From Telmatactis stephensoni (taxonomy: Eukaryota > Cnidaria > Anthozoa > Actiniaria > Isophelliidae), in the NCBI GenBank assembly GCA_029948255.1, contig JALIZF010001911.1, positions 1 through 64,000 on the forward strand: a DNA stretch of 64,000 nucleotides, written 5' to 3'. Below, one piece after another: positions 47,036-58,800 of this stretch (position 1 is the first letter of the stretch; each line of letters opens with the position of its first letter). Below the pieces are notes generated by a model that was given only the letters and a program-made list of their open reading frames with translations, was not told the DNA's origin and made no database searches. The translations under genes were made by a program, and so were the position numbers.

Positions 47036-47506
47036 TCAATTTGTCGATTTCTTCTTGCAAAGCCTCGTCCGAAACATGGATTCTTTGTCGTTGTACAAAA
47101 GCAACCCATAGTTACCCATTTTTGTAGGAAAAACGCGCACAGGCTCTATATTCCCCCTTGGGAAGTTGTTGGGTTTCCATTTTTTTTTTTTCGAATTAAA
47201 TACTCGTACAAGTAGATGGCTTCTGTGGCGTTTTTGAATCGTTGTATTGGCCGGTTTCGTATCTTTTCGAATTGGGCTTCTTTTTCTTGGCGCCACGTTT
47301 CCAAATCGAAACCAACCGATCGGGTTTTTATGAGACACGTCAAGACATCGATCGACATGTTGGGCAAGGTTGCTCCATTGTTTTTGGAGTGGCTGCACCT
47401 TCTTCTTCTTCCACAAAGGCCAAAGTCTCTTCGATCCGCAAATGGCGCAAAATAAATTTTTTGGAAGAATTCCCATTTCTTGTTGAGTAACTTTGTTTGG
47501 TTCCAT
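47036..47506 (-). CDS. Unrecognised basic ORF, perhaps frameshifted
   Basis: A 156-codon frame (MEPNKVTQQEMGIL start, with CAICGSK) in which a second frame (47367-47146) looks more protein-like in the middle (FDLETWRQEKEAQFEKIRNR, then IYLYEYLIR). Switching frames near 47360, and again at a T run at about 47179-47191, would give one charged product of about 155 residues. I recognise no family, and it could be transposon or virus-derived debris. No splice signals or neighbours support it. Confidence 0.22.
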   Translation of the reverse strand: MEPNKVTQQEMGILPKNLFCAICGSKRLWPLWKKKKVQPLQKQWSNLAQHVDRCLDVSHKNPIGWFRFGNVAPRKRSPIRKDTKPANTTIQKRHRSHLLVRVFNSKKKKWKPNNFPRGNIEPVRVFPTKMGNYGLLLYNDKESMFRTRLCKKKSTN

Positions 47507-47934
47507 TTTATATATACATAGCTAATTGCACAATTACAGCATAGAAGCTGAGACCGAAAGGAACACTTATGGATGGATGCTTAAGCGACCACCCCTCCCT
47601 CCCCCTCCCCCTCCCCCTCGAAATGATCTGTAGAGAATTTGTGCTGCTTTGTGAGCACCAATGTTGTGCCTTGTAAATCAGACACAAGTTGCAAGCGCCG
47701 GTTGTAGGTTAAATTAATGCCGTGTAATTCGGTCTTTAATAAAGATCCGGACGCACACACTGTGAAACTATTTTAGCATCGTTGCACCTTGTGTCCACCC
47801 CTGCAGCTCTGTACAAATTTGTCGGCGGACTCTTATAGTCAAAGCTAAGCAAACGGGGCGATCACTCAGATTTCATCATATGGAAGGGGAATCATGAACA
47901 GACCTTTGAGTATCAAGTAAGCCGTCAATTCGTA

Positions 47935-48215
47935 TACACTTATTTCAAAAATCGTTGTCGCAAGTCAAGCTACGAGCGTCAAGCCAAGACCGAAATGAAT
48001 GCTGGTTTTATGATGGTAATGTATTCAATCACACTTGTTTCTATAGAACTAATTACAAAATATGGTCATTTTCACGTGCTTGTTACTATATTGCACTTTA
48101 TTCTGTTGATAACAAGTGTGATTTGAAACATTACCACCATAAAACCAGCATTCATTTCGGTCTTGGCTTGACGCTTGTCGCTTGAATTGCGACAACGATT
48201 TTTGAAATAAGTGTA
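47935..48215. mobile_element. Foldback MITE
   Basis: Ends TATACACTTATTTCAAAAAT and complement. The arms contain GTCAAGC, CCGAAATGAATGCTGG and AACAAGTGTGATT-like sequence in mirror order. Confidence 0.8.
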
Positions 48216-49210
48216 TGTCTGGGATATCAAAAACATACACCTTTTCATTTTCCAAATTAATCAAAAACAGCCGTTCAGTAAGATACTTTCCAGGCAATTT
48301 ATAGCAAAATCTAACTCATTATAACAAGTTAAATCCGAACAAACAAAACAATAAATGCACTCTACTTTCTAATAAAACGTTGTGCTGAACACTAGCGGCT
48401 CTAGATCTCCCGAGTGCCAGGTTATTATTATGAGAACTCGAGAACCTTAAAGAACATGAACGAAGGCTGCATCAGTAACATTGGTACTCGATAGGAACCA
48501 CGTTTGTTGGTTGGGATCACGAAAATTTCAACCACTAATAAGAGATCATTAAAATGGTTTATAAGATAACTCTTATATAACGCGCGCTCTGATTGGCTAA
48601 AAACCCGTGTTTGATGAGAGTATCAAACACGCTCACTTCAATATGTTTTTTCGCCGGTGTTTTCAATTCTTTTTCTTTTTTTCGTCTATTTACGTGGAAA
48701 CACGAGCCGTAGCTCTCTTTCTAAGAACACGAGTGTTCTTCCAACATCAGGGGGGGATGAAATGAATATAACGACAGTGTCGCAACGAAAGTTCTCCCCC
48801 ACTCCCCCCCCCCCCCCCCGGCAATAAATAATGACCTGTCCGTTATGTCGACGAAGCACAGACGGAAGCATAGACCAATCAGAAATTCTCACCTAGGATG
48901 TTTATGATGGAGCTTAATTCAGACGACACAAAACATATAGAAACCCATGCATGAGTAGGAACCTCCATTTACAATACTGGGTCGACTGTGAGACTCCCTT
49001 TTATATTCCTAGAGTCAATTACCATTACAAAGATTAAACAGTAGAATGAAGCGACGAATCGATGGGCCCATATCACTTTCGACACTACACACGTGGTTTG
49101 GAGTTTCAGTTTCAGTAGATATGCCACAGTAATTGCCGCTCTTGTCGCGTTACACACCAAGCTACCGTATACTGTTTTACCATCATGCCTAAGTCTTTTG
49201 CGCGCTAACA

Positions 49211-49442
49211 TTAGAGTGATTTAGCAAACACGACGCGATGCTAAAACAGGACGTTAGATGACGAATTCATCATTCATATTCGTTCGTTGTGTGACTAGCA
49301 TGACAACGTCGCGACGCCATGTCGCTTGCTTTTGCTCCTCTTCTTGACGTCGGCAACGTCAACGGTCATTTTGAACAAAATTCGTCAGCGCGCACGGCAC
49401 CCTTTTTAACGTCGCGTCGTGGTTTGCTAAATCACTCTATTG
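49211..49442. mobile_element. MITE, AGAGTGATTTAGCAAA ends
   Basis: Inverted ends AGAGTGATTTAGCAAACACG and the complement, flanked by TA. It is bordered on both sides by imperfect direct copies of a segment ending TTTGCGCGCT (49160-49205 and 49468-49510). Confidence 0.7.
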
Positions 49443-49591
49443 CCTACCAAGTAAGACTTAATTGCAAGCCGTATACTTTTGTACCATCACACCTGAGTCC
49501 TTTGCGCGCTGGCTGTCAACTAGAGAGGTTAAGCATCGAAGACGTGGACGAGGACGAGTTTATACTGATGCGTATTTCTAATTTTATTAAA

Positions 49592-49743
49592 TAGAGTGAT
49601 TTCAATAAACCTGGGCACTACTACTAATTAAGCAAATAAAAATTCTTAGATGCTAAATGTTTTGTCTCCTTTTGGTCCTTTGCATCTAGTAAACACAACA
49701 GCTAGCTAATTAGTATTGCCCAGGTTGATTGAAATCACTCTAA
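49592..49743. mobile_element. Short MITE, AGAGTGATTTCAAT ends
   Basis: Inverted ends AGAGTGATTTCAATAAACCT and complement (AGGTTGATTGAAATCACTCT). About 150 bases, non-coding. Confidence 0.75.
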
Positions 49744-50384
49744 AAGTCAGTATTCATATAAACTGCAATAATTTTTGATTAGGTAGCATTAAATTAATAA
49801 TAATTGTGATTTGCAAAAGCTGAATGCACTCAACCGTTTGACTCTAGCTACGTCCGCTTTTCTCCAGATTCTCGTCATAGAACGAGTTTCAAGGTTGAGT
49901 ACAGATCACGTTTTCTCAATGCTGCTATATACGCCTATTTCAAAAAAGGTTGTCGTATGAGAGCTCTCATCATTGCAAGTCATAAACCACGACGGCTGGT
50001 AGACTTCTCATCCCATCAAGTAACTTTTTTCTTGCTTCTATTTCACTGATATTTTCACTTTCATCCAAAACTTCATATCATCACTTGAATATATTTAACA
50101 TACATATTGCTATGTTATTCAAACTGAATACAAATATTCTATGAAATTATTTGTCCAATATAAATATAGCTGTTCATTCACATATATCTTGGTTATCGTG
50201 GTAGTTAAACGGATTCCAGGGCTTGTTTTTGCTCCAGAAATTAATACAGTCTCTTCTTTCAAAAAATTAGGATTCACTTCACGTAGTAGTAGCTGCGAAT
50301 CACTGGCCATTGTAGAGAAACTTTACCATAGCACAATGAACCACGTCACCTTATTAATTCAACTGGTTTGGTAGTTATATTTAA

Positions 50385-50495
50385 CACTTATTGACTGGGA
50401 CCGAGGGAAACAGTATGTTTTGTGGTCCCGAGAGACGGTCGAGGGACCACAAAACATACTGCTTTCCCGAGGTCCCGTCAATAAGTGTTTTGTTA
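50385..50495. mobile_element. Foldback
   Basis: Arms CACTTATTGACTGGGACC, CAGTATGTTTTGTGGTCC and their complements around a short centre. Confidence 0.75.
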
Positions 50496-50957
50496 TATAC
50501 CAACTGTTAAAGAACAAAATAAAAAGCAAAACGTCGCTGCCTACAGTTAAAGTTTTTAATCAAAATTCACACAAAACTGACATTTTTTCACACAGTTTTT
50601 TTTAGAATTGTTGCAGCTCTTTTGGTGACATTCCTGGTTGGTTATCATCTTTTTCTCGGAATAAATGTTGTATATTGGTCTCAAAAGTTTGACAATAAAC
50701 ACGAGTTTTGCCTCATGCATGTCCGAATGAATGAATTTGTAAACGCGCGCTGCCAAAAACCTGCCTTCAAAGCTCAATTGATCTACTTCCGGTTTTGTTA
50801 TTACCGGTCAATAAAACTCACTGTTGCCCGCTGAGAGTTGTTGCTGGGGAAACAGCAAAATTTGTTGACGTTCACGTGATGCGCTCTCGCCCAATCAGAG
50901 CACGGAAAAAATTGACTTTGACAGTTGGTATGTAACAAATCAAGTTGCTTGCACAGG

Positions 50958-51500
50958 ATATACCTGTTTCAAAAAACGTTGACGTCGGTCAATCTGAATC
51001 TGAGATGAAACATAAATAAATTGCTTTGTGTTCCTTGACTAAAATAGGAGAAAACAGAATTCAATCTCAAACATCATAACTTATATTCCAATATGAATAA
51101 CAAACTGCATCATTTGGCTTTGTATAAAGCTATTTTAAAAAGGTTGACGGGATGAATGGTGAATGGCAATCGGCGACTGGTGATTGCACGTGACCGAAAG
51201 GAAATTTGGGGTAACAGGAATTGCTTCATTTTCATTGATTAAATACCCCCCAAGCAATACCGGTATCGTGCACTAAAGACCTTATTGGACACAATGGTCG
51301 ATATGCGATTCATATCCCCACGCCGGATAGCGGTCTAACAGCGTGACCACAGTTACTTCCGGTCGTGCAATCATCAATCGCCGATCGCCATTTGCCCCGT
51401 CAACCTTTTTTGAAATAGCTATATATCAAAGTTCGCAGCTAGTTTCAGCTATCAGATTCAGATTCAGACTAACGTCAACGGTTTTTGAAATAGGTAGAGT
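50958..51500. mobile_element. Inverted-repeat element, TTTCAAAAAACGTTGACG ends
   Basis: The left end (CCTGTTTCAAAAAACGTTGA, then CTGAATCTGA) is mirrored at 51440-51500. A nested pair of similar ends lies at about 51128 and 51405 (GTTGACGGG with CCCGTCAACC). Confidence 0.65.
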
Positions 51501-51694
51501 ATATACACCTAATTCAAAAACGTTGGTCAGACGATAGACCTAAACCACGTGCTTATACCGAAAAGGAGTATGGGTATTTGAAAATGTCACTCGATTTTCG
51601 GCTTTGGTCTTGACATCAAACAAACAAACAAACAACTAAAAAACAACGATGAGGCAAGTTAGATGTAAATTGTCGTGCTGACAGTTTCAGCAAT

Positions 51695-52082
51695 TTCTGC
51701 CCATATTCCCTTTCGGGTGAGTCACGTAGGTTTGTGGCCTTTTGTCCGACAAGGTTTTTTTTTCCTACTGTAACCTTGTGCGAGTTGCCAAGGAACCTGC
51801 CATCGAATCGTTTCAAGGCAAATTAGCTGGAAATTCAGCTTTTGATTGTCGTCGCAAAAATACAAAAGAAAACCTATAGATCCAAAAAAAATTGTTCTAG
51901 AGTCGGAGGCTTCTTTGCTGTTTTAATCTTTCATAGCGACGCTTGGCCTCTAATTTGTGTAATTGACTCTGTTCTATTTCTTCATGACTGGGGTGCCATA
52001 ATTTGGACAGAATTCTTTCTATGTTGGCAGCGAACACTGTATGTGAAGGCAACACTCGACGGTGAATCTACAAAGATAAAAC
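51695..52082. repeat. Dispersed repeat, copy 2
   Basis: Same family and orientation as 14230-14626, with scattered substitutions and small indels. Confidence 0.8.
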
Positions 52083-52345
52083 ATACAATAATTAGTAGTG
52101 ACGTACTCTCCCTCACTCATGATCAGTCACGTGACAGGTACTATTATACTTCATTCAGGGGGAAGGTGGAACACTACAATGCAATACTTTATTGACAACT
52201 CCCCATAGGGGTTTCTCAGTGACAATGACAATAAAAATGGTAATAAATTAAACTATGTATATATACATTATTAAAAACACCAAATAACAATTAAATTATG
52301 CTAAATGAACTACTTAGTAGACCATCAAAAATCATGACAAGTTAA

Positions 52346-52685
52346 GGTGGCTCGATATAGTTTTTTATTGACCACGCTTCCGTTTTTTATAAATGTTTTT
52401 GAATTGTGCCTTAATTTATTTGCCTTAGTATGTAGTTTATTGTCCATGTAGTCTCTTGTCTAGAGCTGCTCGAGTTCGAGAGATATTTTACTAAAATTGA
52501 TTTGAGCCATCTTTGTTTACCGTCGCTATGGCAACACAAATAGAAGTGAAATAGACAAAAATCAAACCTTTGATTCAAGTCCAATTACTGGTGTAAAAAC
52601 CGTTTTGGTTGGTCACGAGTAAGTTGCTCAATTCGTGAAGTGAACCGAATGGAAGCATTGTCAAAAAACTATAAATCGAGCCACC
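52346..52685. mobile_element. Short TTAA-flanked MITE
   Basis: Flanked by TTAA (52342-52345, 52686-52689), with inverted ends GGTGGCTCGATATAGTTTTT and the complement. The first six bases match those of the TTAA elements at 11696 and 35644. Confidence 0.82.
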
Positions 52686-52820
52686 TTAAACCGACAACCA
52701 AAGTAAAGAATATTTCATGCCCCCCTACATCCAAATGTAATCTCTCACCTCAATGCCCTGTTATGACAATAGTATTTAAAGATACAATAATATTGAGCTA
52801 CATGGATAAGAGTTATTCAC

Positions 52821-55800
52821 CTGTAAAGCATCTCTGAGGTCATAAGAAGAAATTGGTGATGTTTTTGTTTGCTGACTATCAGCTGTCGCTACTACCAACG
52901 CTGCCTCAGCTGCTGCTTGTTCAAGTGTTCTTCCATTACTGTTGCTTACGATAGTGGGAGTAGTTCTACACAGAACAAGGTATTTTGTCAAAATTGTTTA
53001 AAAATACAGCAGATTTTGTGATTTGTACAGTCATATGGACCATATAATTGTCAAAAAACGCACGAGATGATGCACAATGTGGTACATTTTGTGAAAACAT
53101 TCACTTGAACCAGTCAAAATATACAGTCGATCCCGAAAAGGTTGTTCAGTTGAAAAGATGTTTAGAGAACAACAAAGTCATTTGCATATTACATGCTTTT
53201 AAGTTTTTACAAGAATCTTCATGCAATATCAAGTTACAAAATCCCAATGCACTGCTGTAGATAGCATTAATAAGCGATTTTATCTGAAGTTTCAAATTGA
53301 AACTCGCCGAGAATTTAAAAAAGAGTTTTATGCAAATGACTTTGTTGTTGTCTTTATGTCTTTTCAACTAAACAATCTTTTCGGGATCGACTGTACAAAG
53401 ATATAATGGTTAAAAGTTATATATGGTTTCAAAAAGGGCACTAAACTACGAGTTCATAAGAAGATTATTCGATTGTTTCAAGGACAGACCTAGGGGAGGG
53501 GTGCAGAAAGTGCGCATCCCACATCTTGCGACCAGTATCAGTTCCCTTGTTTTCTCGACACGTTTCCAAAACACATAAAAAACCTTCGGCAAATAAATGG
53601 GGTCGACCTGTACTGTCAGAACGAAGCTTCTGAATTGTTGAAATGCCAAAAAACAAAGAATGGGTGAATTATTGTGAACAATGTGTTTTGTTTTAGCCTT
53701 CATTGTTTGTTTTAGTGCTCTTTGTTATTTCAACAAATCAGAAACTTCGTTCTGATCGGTACTATTTGAGCCAATGTACATGTATTTTAAAGCGCGATTC
53801 GAACGAGTTCAGCTCAGCTCGCGCTAAAAGCATTTTAACAACAGCCAAAAATTTTGGACAAAACGGGGTATAATAGTCTGCATTTTCCCACAGGAATCCC
53901 AACTCTCCAGACGTGTGTCTCAGGCTACGCCTGCACAAGCTACAGAATCGTGCGCAGTTAGCGTGCGCAATGCTAAATGGAATCACCTTAACCAAGAGAA
54001 AAATGCCCTCTTTAGTGTGGACGGAAGGCCTAACTGTAGAACAAAAAGATGCGCTTTCAGATTTATCCAGGTTAGTATGGATGTAACCTTGTTTACACTC
54101 CCTGATAAACTTTCTTGGTCTTACCTTTCTATTGTTCTATCTTGGTCTTACCTTTCTATTGTTCTATCATCTGGTGGCCAACTGACAGTACTGTTCCTGA
54201 GATGCATCCTGGGATATGCAGTCCCTACAGCATACCGGAAGTGTCCATCTCGCAGTCGATAAGTACTTCTTTTTGAACAGCAGACAGTTAAAATATCTTT
54301 TATTAGATACTGAAATACAATAGCATTGCATGAAACTGAAATAAAGTTACACAAATCTAATCGTCTTATGCATATATTGTGGTTTAATTTTATCTTGATT
54401 TTCATTTTCCTTTGTTTTATACTCACATGCCATACATTACCAGATAATGTAAGATAAAGAATAGTCCCCTTCACAGTTCTCTGCACCATCTTGAAAGGTA
54501 GCCGTGCCTTTGCATCGAAGCGAGATGAACTGTGAGCGTGCAATGATAGAGACCTGTGAACAATTGTCCTAGGTGTTAAAATAGGTATGTATCATTGCAC
54601 GCTCACCGTTCGTCTCGCTTCGATGCAAAGGCACGGCTACCTTTCAAGATGGTGCAGGGAACTGTGAAGGGGACCATTGAACCACAATACAAATTTACTC
54701 AGCTTAATGTTTAATGCTTTCTCTTTTGGACAGCACTGTCTATTGGTTGAATCCTTATCCATTGTCTAAAATGATGGCATTTTCCAGTAGATTTATTCAC
54801 TTGATAAGGATTTATCCAATAGATAGTGCTGTCCACCATTCATGCAACTATATGGGGGCCCAGACTGATTTATCTTGAGGCAAGGTTTACTAAATCCAAT
54901 CTTTTTGGGTATAAGATTCTTTTGTTTGAGGTGAACATTCTTTCATGATTTAGAAATCTTTAAAAAGCATTTCAAACTAAGAATCTTATTTCCAAAGGAA
55001 CTGAAATGGGAAAATATTGAGCCAAGCTAAATCAGTCTATTCAGCAATCTGTGAAGACTAATGTGATAAAGTTTGAATTAGGTCAGGGGCTCCTGCTATG
55101 TAAGGTCACATTTATACCACTTTTATTGAGAAAGCAGATGCAGTCAACTCTCATTATAGTGGATACCCTTGGAACTATCATTTGGTGTCCACAATAACAA
55201 GAGTCCATAATAGCGGGAGTTGTTTTCATATATTTTTTTTGTATTTTTGGCTGCCCTAGGATTTAGCCTCTGTCCGTAATAACGAGATATCCATAATATC
55301 AGGGTGTACACAAGGTACATGTATGAGTTGACTAATAATTTGAATTAGTAAGATTCTAAAACTATTCTGCCAATTTTTAGCAATATCCCAATGCTGCCCT
55401 ATCTCCCCATGCTCTTTTTTGGTGGTATTCTGAGTCCCACCATAAAAATGAGTATAAAAATCTGGCATCTTGCTTTTCCTTTTGCAGTAATCCTCTATTT
55501 TTGTATATTAATCTGACAATGATTGTACATGCACACCTAATGCACAGTAATCTCAGGCTACAAATTAATATTAGAGCACTCAGTTTTGGTATCACTGAAC
55601 ACAGCACAGTTATGTCTGGAATTCCAATGTTTTTATAGATATTATATATATACATGTAGCACTGACATGGTCGCTGCACAGGGCAGTACATTTCACTCTC
55701 ATACAAAACCTGTTCTATTTGCTTGGTAAATAAAGACATTACCTCTGTTGCATATTGTAGTAAATTAACAGTTTCATCAGCAATATTGTCCAGCCCTGCA

Positions 55801-58800
55801 TCCCAGGCCCCAAGGTATAACCGTCCATGTATTGTTGCTGTGTCTGGTAGCATGAAGTCATAAGAACATAACCCAATTTCACAATCCTCATTGATATCTA
55901 AATTAAAAACAATATACAGAAAACTGTAATTTACAAAAGATGGAAGCAGTACATGCAGACTCAGTGCTGCATTTCATAAAAGAAAACAATGGGCTATCAA
56001 GTTTGCATACGTTTGCCTCTTCTTCTGCTTTCATCACTTGTGAAACCAGACTGCCCCTTCAGTTTTTGTTTTGTTTTGTGTGGTGTGGTGTGGTGTGGTG
56101 TGGTGTGGTGTGGTGTGGTGTGGTGTGGTGTGGTGTGGTGTGGTGTGGTGTGGTGTGGTGTGGTGTGGTGTGGTGTGGTGTGGTGTGGTGTGGTGTGGTG
56201 TGGTGTGGTGTGGTTTTTGCTTTACACAGGTCGGGGAGCCAAAGGTACACAATAGATTATGACCATAATAGACCATTTCACGGTTGTCATGGCTCAACCT
56301 CAGCCTCGATACCGTGTAACATATTCTTTAGAATTGGACTACAGCTCGTGGAATTTTAAAGTGTTTTGATTGTTTGTTGATGTGTGCATTCCTTACCTTA
56401 CCATGGGCTACAGTCGATTTCTAAAGAATGTATTACACGCTGTCGAGGCTGAGGTTGAGCCACGACAACCGTGAAATGGTCTATTATGTGCTGCATCAGG
56501 CAAAGTCTTGACTGGGAAAAGGGTGATAGACTACAGTCAATTCAACACAGTGTTCAGACAGTTACACTAATGACTCACTAATGGGTAAGGTTTACCAAAT
56601 TGATGTCAATGGTAGCGAAAACTCTGCATGACTGTCCAGGGGCAGACCCAGGATTACCTTCAGAGAGGTTTCACCATCTTTAGTAGGGGTGCACCATCAT
56701 ATAAATTGGAAACTGCTTAGAGGATATTTTTGAAAAAATATTGAGAAAAAAGTACTAAAAGTCACATCAGGAGGGATTGCGCACCCCTGCACCCCTTCCG
56801 TAAATCTGCCCCTGCTATCTGAACATTGTGTTGGGTTGATAATAACCAACTGTAATGAATCCCATCTGAAAACGTTTGTCTGTAACAGAGCGTAATTATG
56901 CAAATGGAATAGTAGAATAGAAGTATAGCTGCAATAACTACTTACCCTTTATTTTATATGGTTCCATTGAATGATATATGGTGGAGAAGAAGAAGGAAAA
57001 AAACATATTAGTTTAAAATCATTTTAGACTTCAATATCTAAGGATAAAAACAAACTTAAGAATCTCATCATGATGAAAAGTTCATTGGAATTGCATTATA
57101 AGCATTATTATAAGTGTTTTTCTTTTTCATCAAAATTGGTTGTGCACAACTGTTAAGTGATAGAGGCAGATGATTTTTTTAAACACTGTATTTTTTGGGG
57201 TGTCATTATGTTACATTGTGTACCAGTATGGTACATTCTTTCTTAGCTGTGTTTTCAGGGAGTCATGTTTGTCCATTGAATTCTCTGAACTCAGAAATTG
57301 CCCATAACTTTCCTACTTTGTAATTAATACTTAAATTTCTACAAATACCTTGAGAGACATAAGGGGAGCATCTATGAATGGATCACTCGGCACAAAACAT
57401 TGCTAAAAAAAAACAGAATTCCTCAGTAGGAGATATATACATATATCAAAAATTATCATTTTATATAAATTAAAACGAATCATGAATTATACATGTATAA
57501 TCAAATGATGCATTTTTAACTACAAACCTCAAAATTCGTTTTTATTGGTTTCTTTTGCTTTTTAATTTTGCTCTTTTTGATGAGCTGGGGTTTTTGTGGT
57601 GCTTTTTGAGGAGTTCTTGGATGTGCAGCTGACAAAATGAAAGGTATAAGACAGTATGCATTAACAAATAGAGGAAACTATCACATCCAAATGTTAAACA
57701 ACAAGCCTTAAAGCCTTGTCACAATGTCACAAGTTAAAATCAAAGTATCTCAAGATTATTATTCAAACATTTTGAACAGTTTGAAGATTTGTAATGTTCT
57801 GTGAGAACTTCAGAATGTGTGTATTTAGCAATCAAACATTGACTCTGCCCCCTAACAACACTTGACAATTAGTATAACAACAGCACTTCAAACTGTCAAA
57901 ACAAACGTGAGAAATGTTCTTATTATAAACACTCAAACGCACTCTGCTGTACATGTATCAACTGTAAGGACTTATCAACAACAAGGACTTGTCCTTAAAA
58001 TACGAAATAGCTCTATCTGTTGGATAAATCATTATCAAGCCAATAAATTTACTGCAAAATGCCATAGTTTTAATCAATGATCTGAAGCTTTCTGTTCGCT
58101 GTTCGCTGTGTGTTCATAATTTTTCTGTGAAGTTTCTAGGGTGTCATGGGGAATGTTTAAGGGTTTATCTATAACCTGAAGACGACGACCAAAGGACCGC
58201 CAAAACGTCGTTATAGATAAACACTTAAACATTCACCATGAAACCCTAGAAACTTCACAAAAATTGCCATGATAGTTTTATCCATAACTTATCCAACAGA
58301 CAGTGTTATCTGCCTTTTCATTTACCTGGTGTTTGACCTAAGGCTTGGCACTTGGCCAGTATTGCTAACAGGAAGTTATTGTGAAAATGAACTGAGAAAA
58401 ATAGAAATAAATACAAAATATTTATTATTAACTTTATCAACCAAAGATGTGCATTATAGTAATCAGGGCTGTCAACTCTCCTGGATAATTCGAGAGTCTC
58501 CAGATTTTGGGTCCACCCATCTCCCGGTCTCAAGATTAGACTCTTGAATCTCACAGATAATTGCTCGAATCTTGAAATTGCAGCCATGTTAACCGAAATA
58601 TTGTCATCACCCCCCCTCCCCCCACCACTTAGCATGAAAATGGACCTCAGAAAAGCCTGGTAAAGCCCGGCAGTGTGCATATATTGTACATTTTGTCTCT
58701 CAAAGTTGCCAATCCCCCCTCCCCCCCACCGCTGAGCATGAAAATCAATCAAACCCAAGGAAAAAATGGCGATCTCCAGATACAAAAGCCTTGGGGTTGA

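Larger units (their letters stand above)
47507..52820. other. Repeat-rich region, no gene supported
   Basis: Holds foldbacks, a poly-C tract at about 48804-48820, and a dispersed repeat. A segment at about 47515-47565 repeats part of 27985-28050. A 63-codon minus-strand frame at 50310-50119 (MASDSQLLLREVNPNF) looks somewhat protein-like but has no recognised family and no clear splice sites. The missing last exon of TADA1 should lie in or beyond this interval; I could not identify it. Confidence 0.5.

Noticed and set aside
50119..50310. Candidate last exon of TADA1 (MASDSQLLLREVNPNF frame)
   Set aside because: It does not resemble the expected C-terminal sequence after ALQ, and no suitable acceptor was seen at the needed phase.
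55940..56359. VWCG-rich and TTPH-rich open frames
   Set aside because: Translation of the GTGTG pentanucleotide repeat in a TADA1 intron.
56941..57000. Additional small TADA1 exon
   Set aside because: A good donor (GTAAGT) is present but no usable acceptor lies before it on the minus strand. The phases of the neighbouring exons agree without it if exon 7 starts at 55886.
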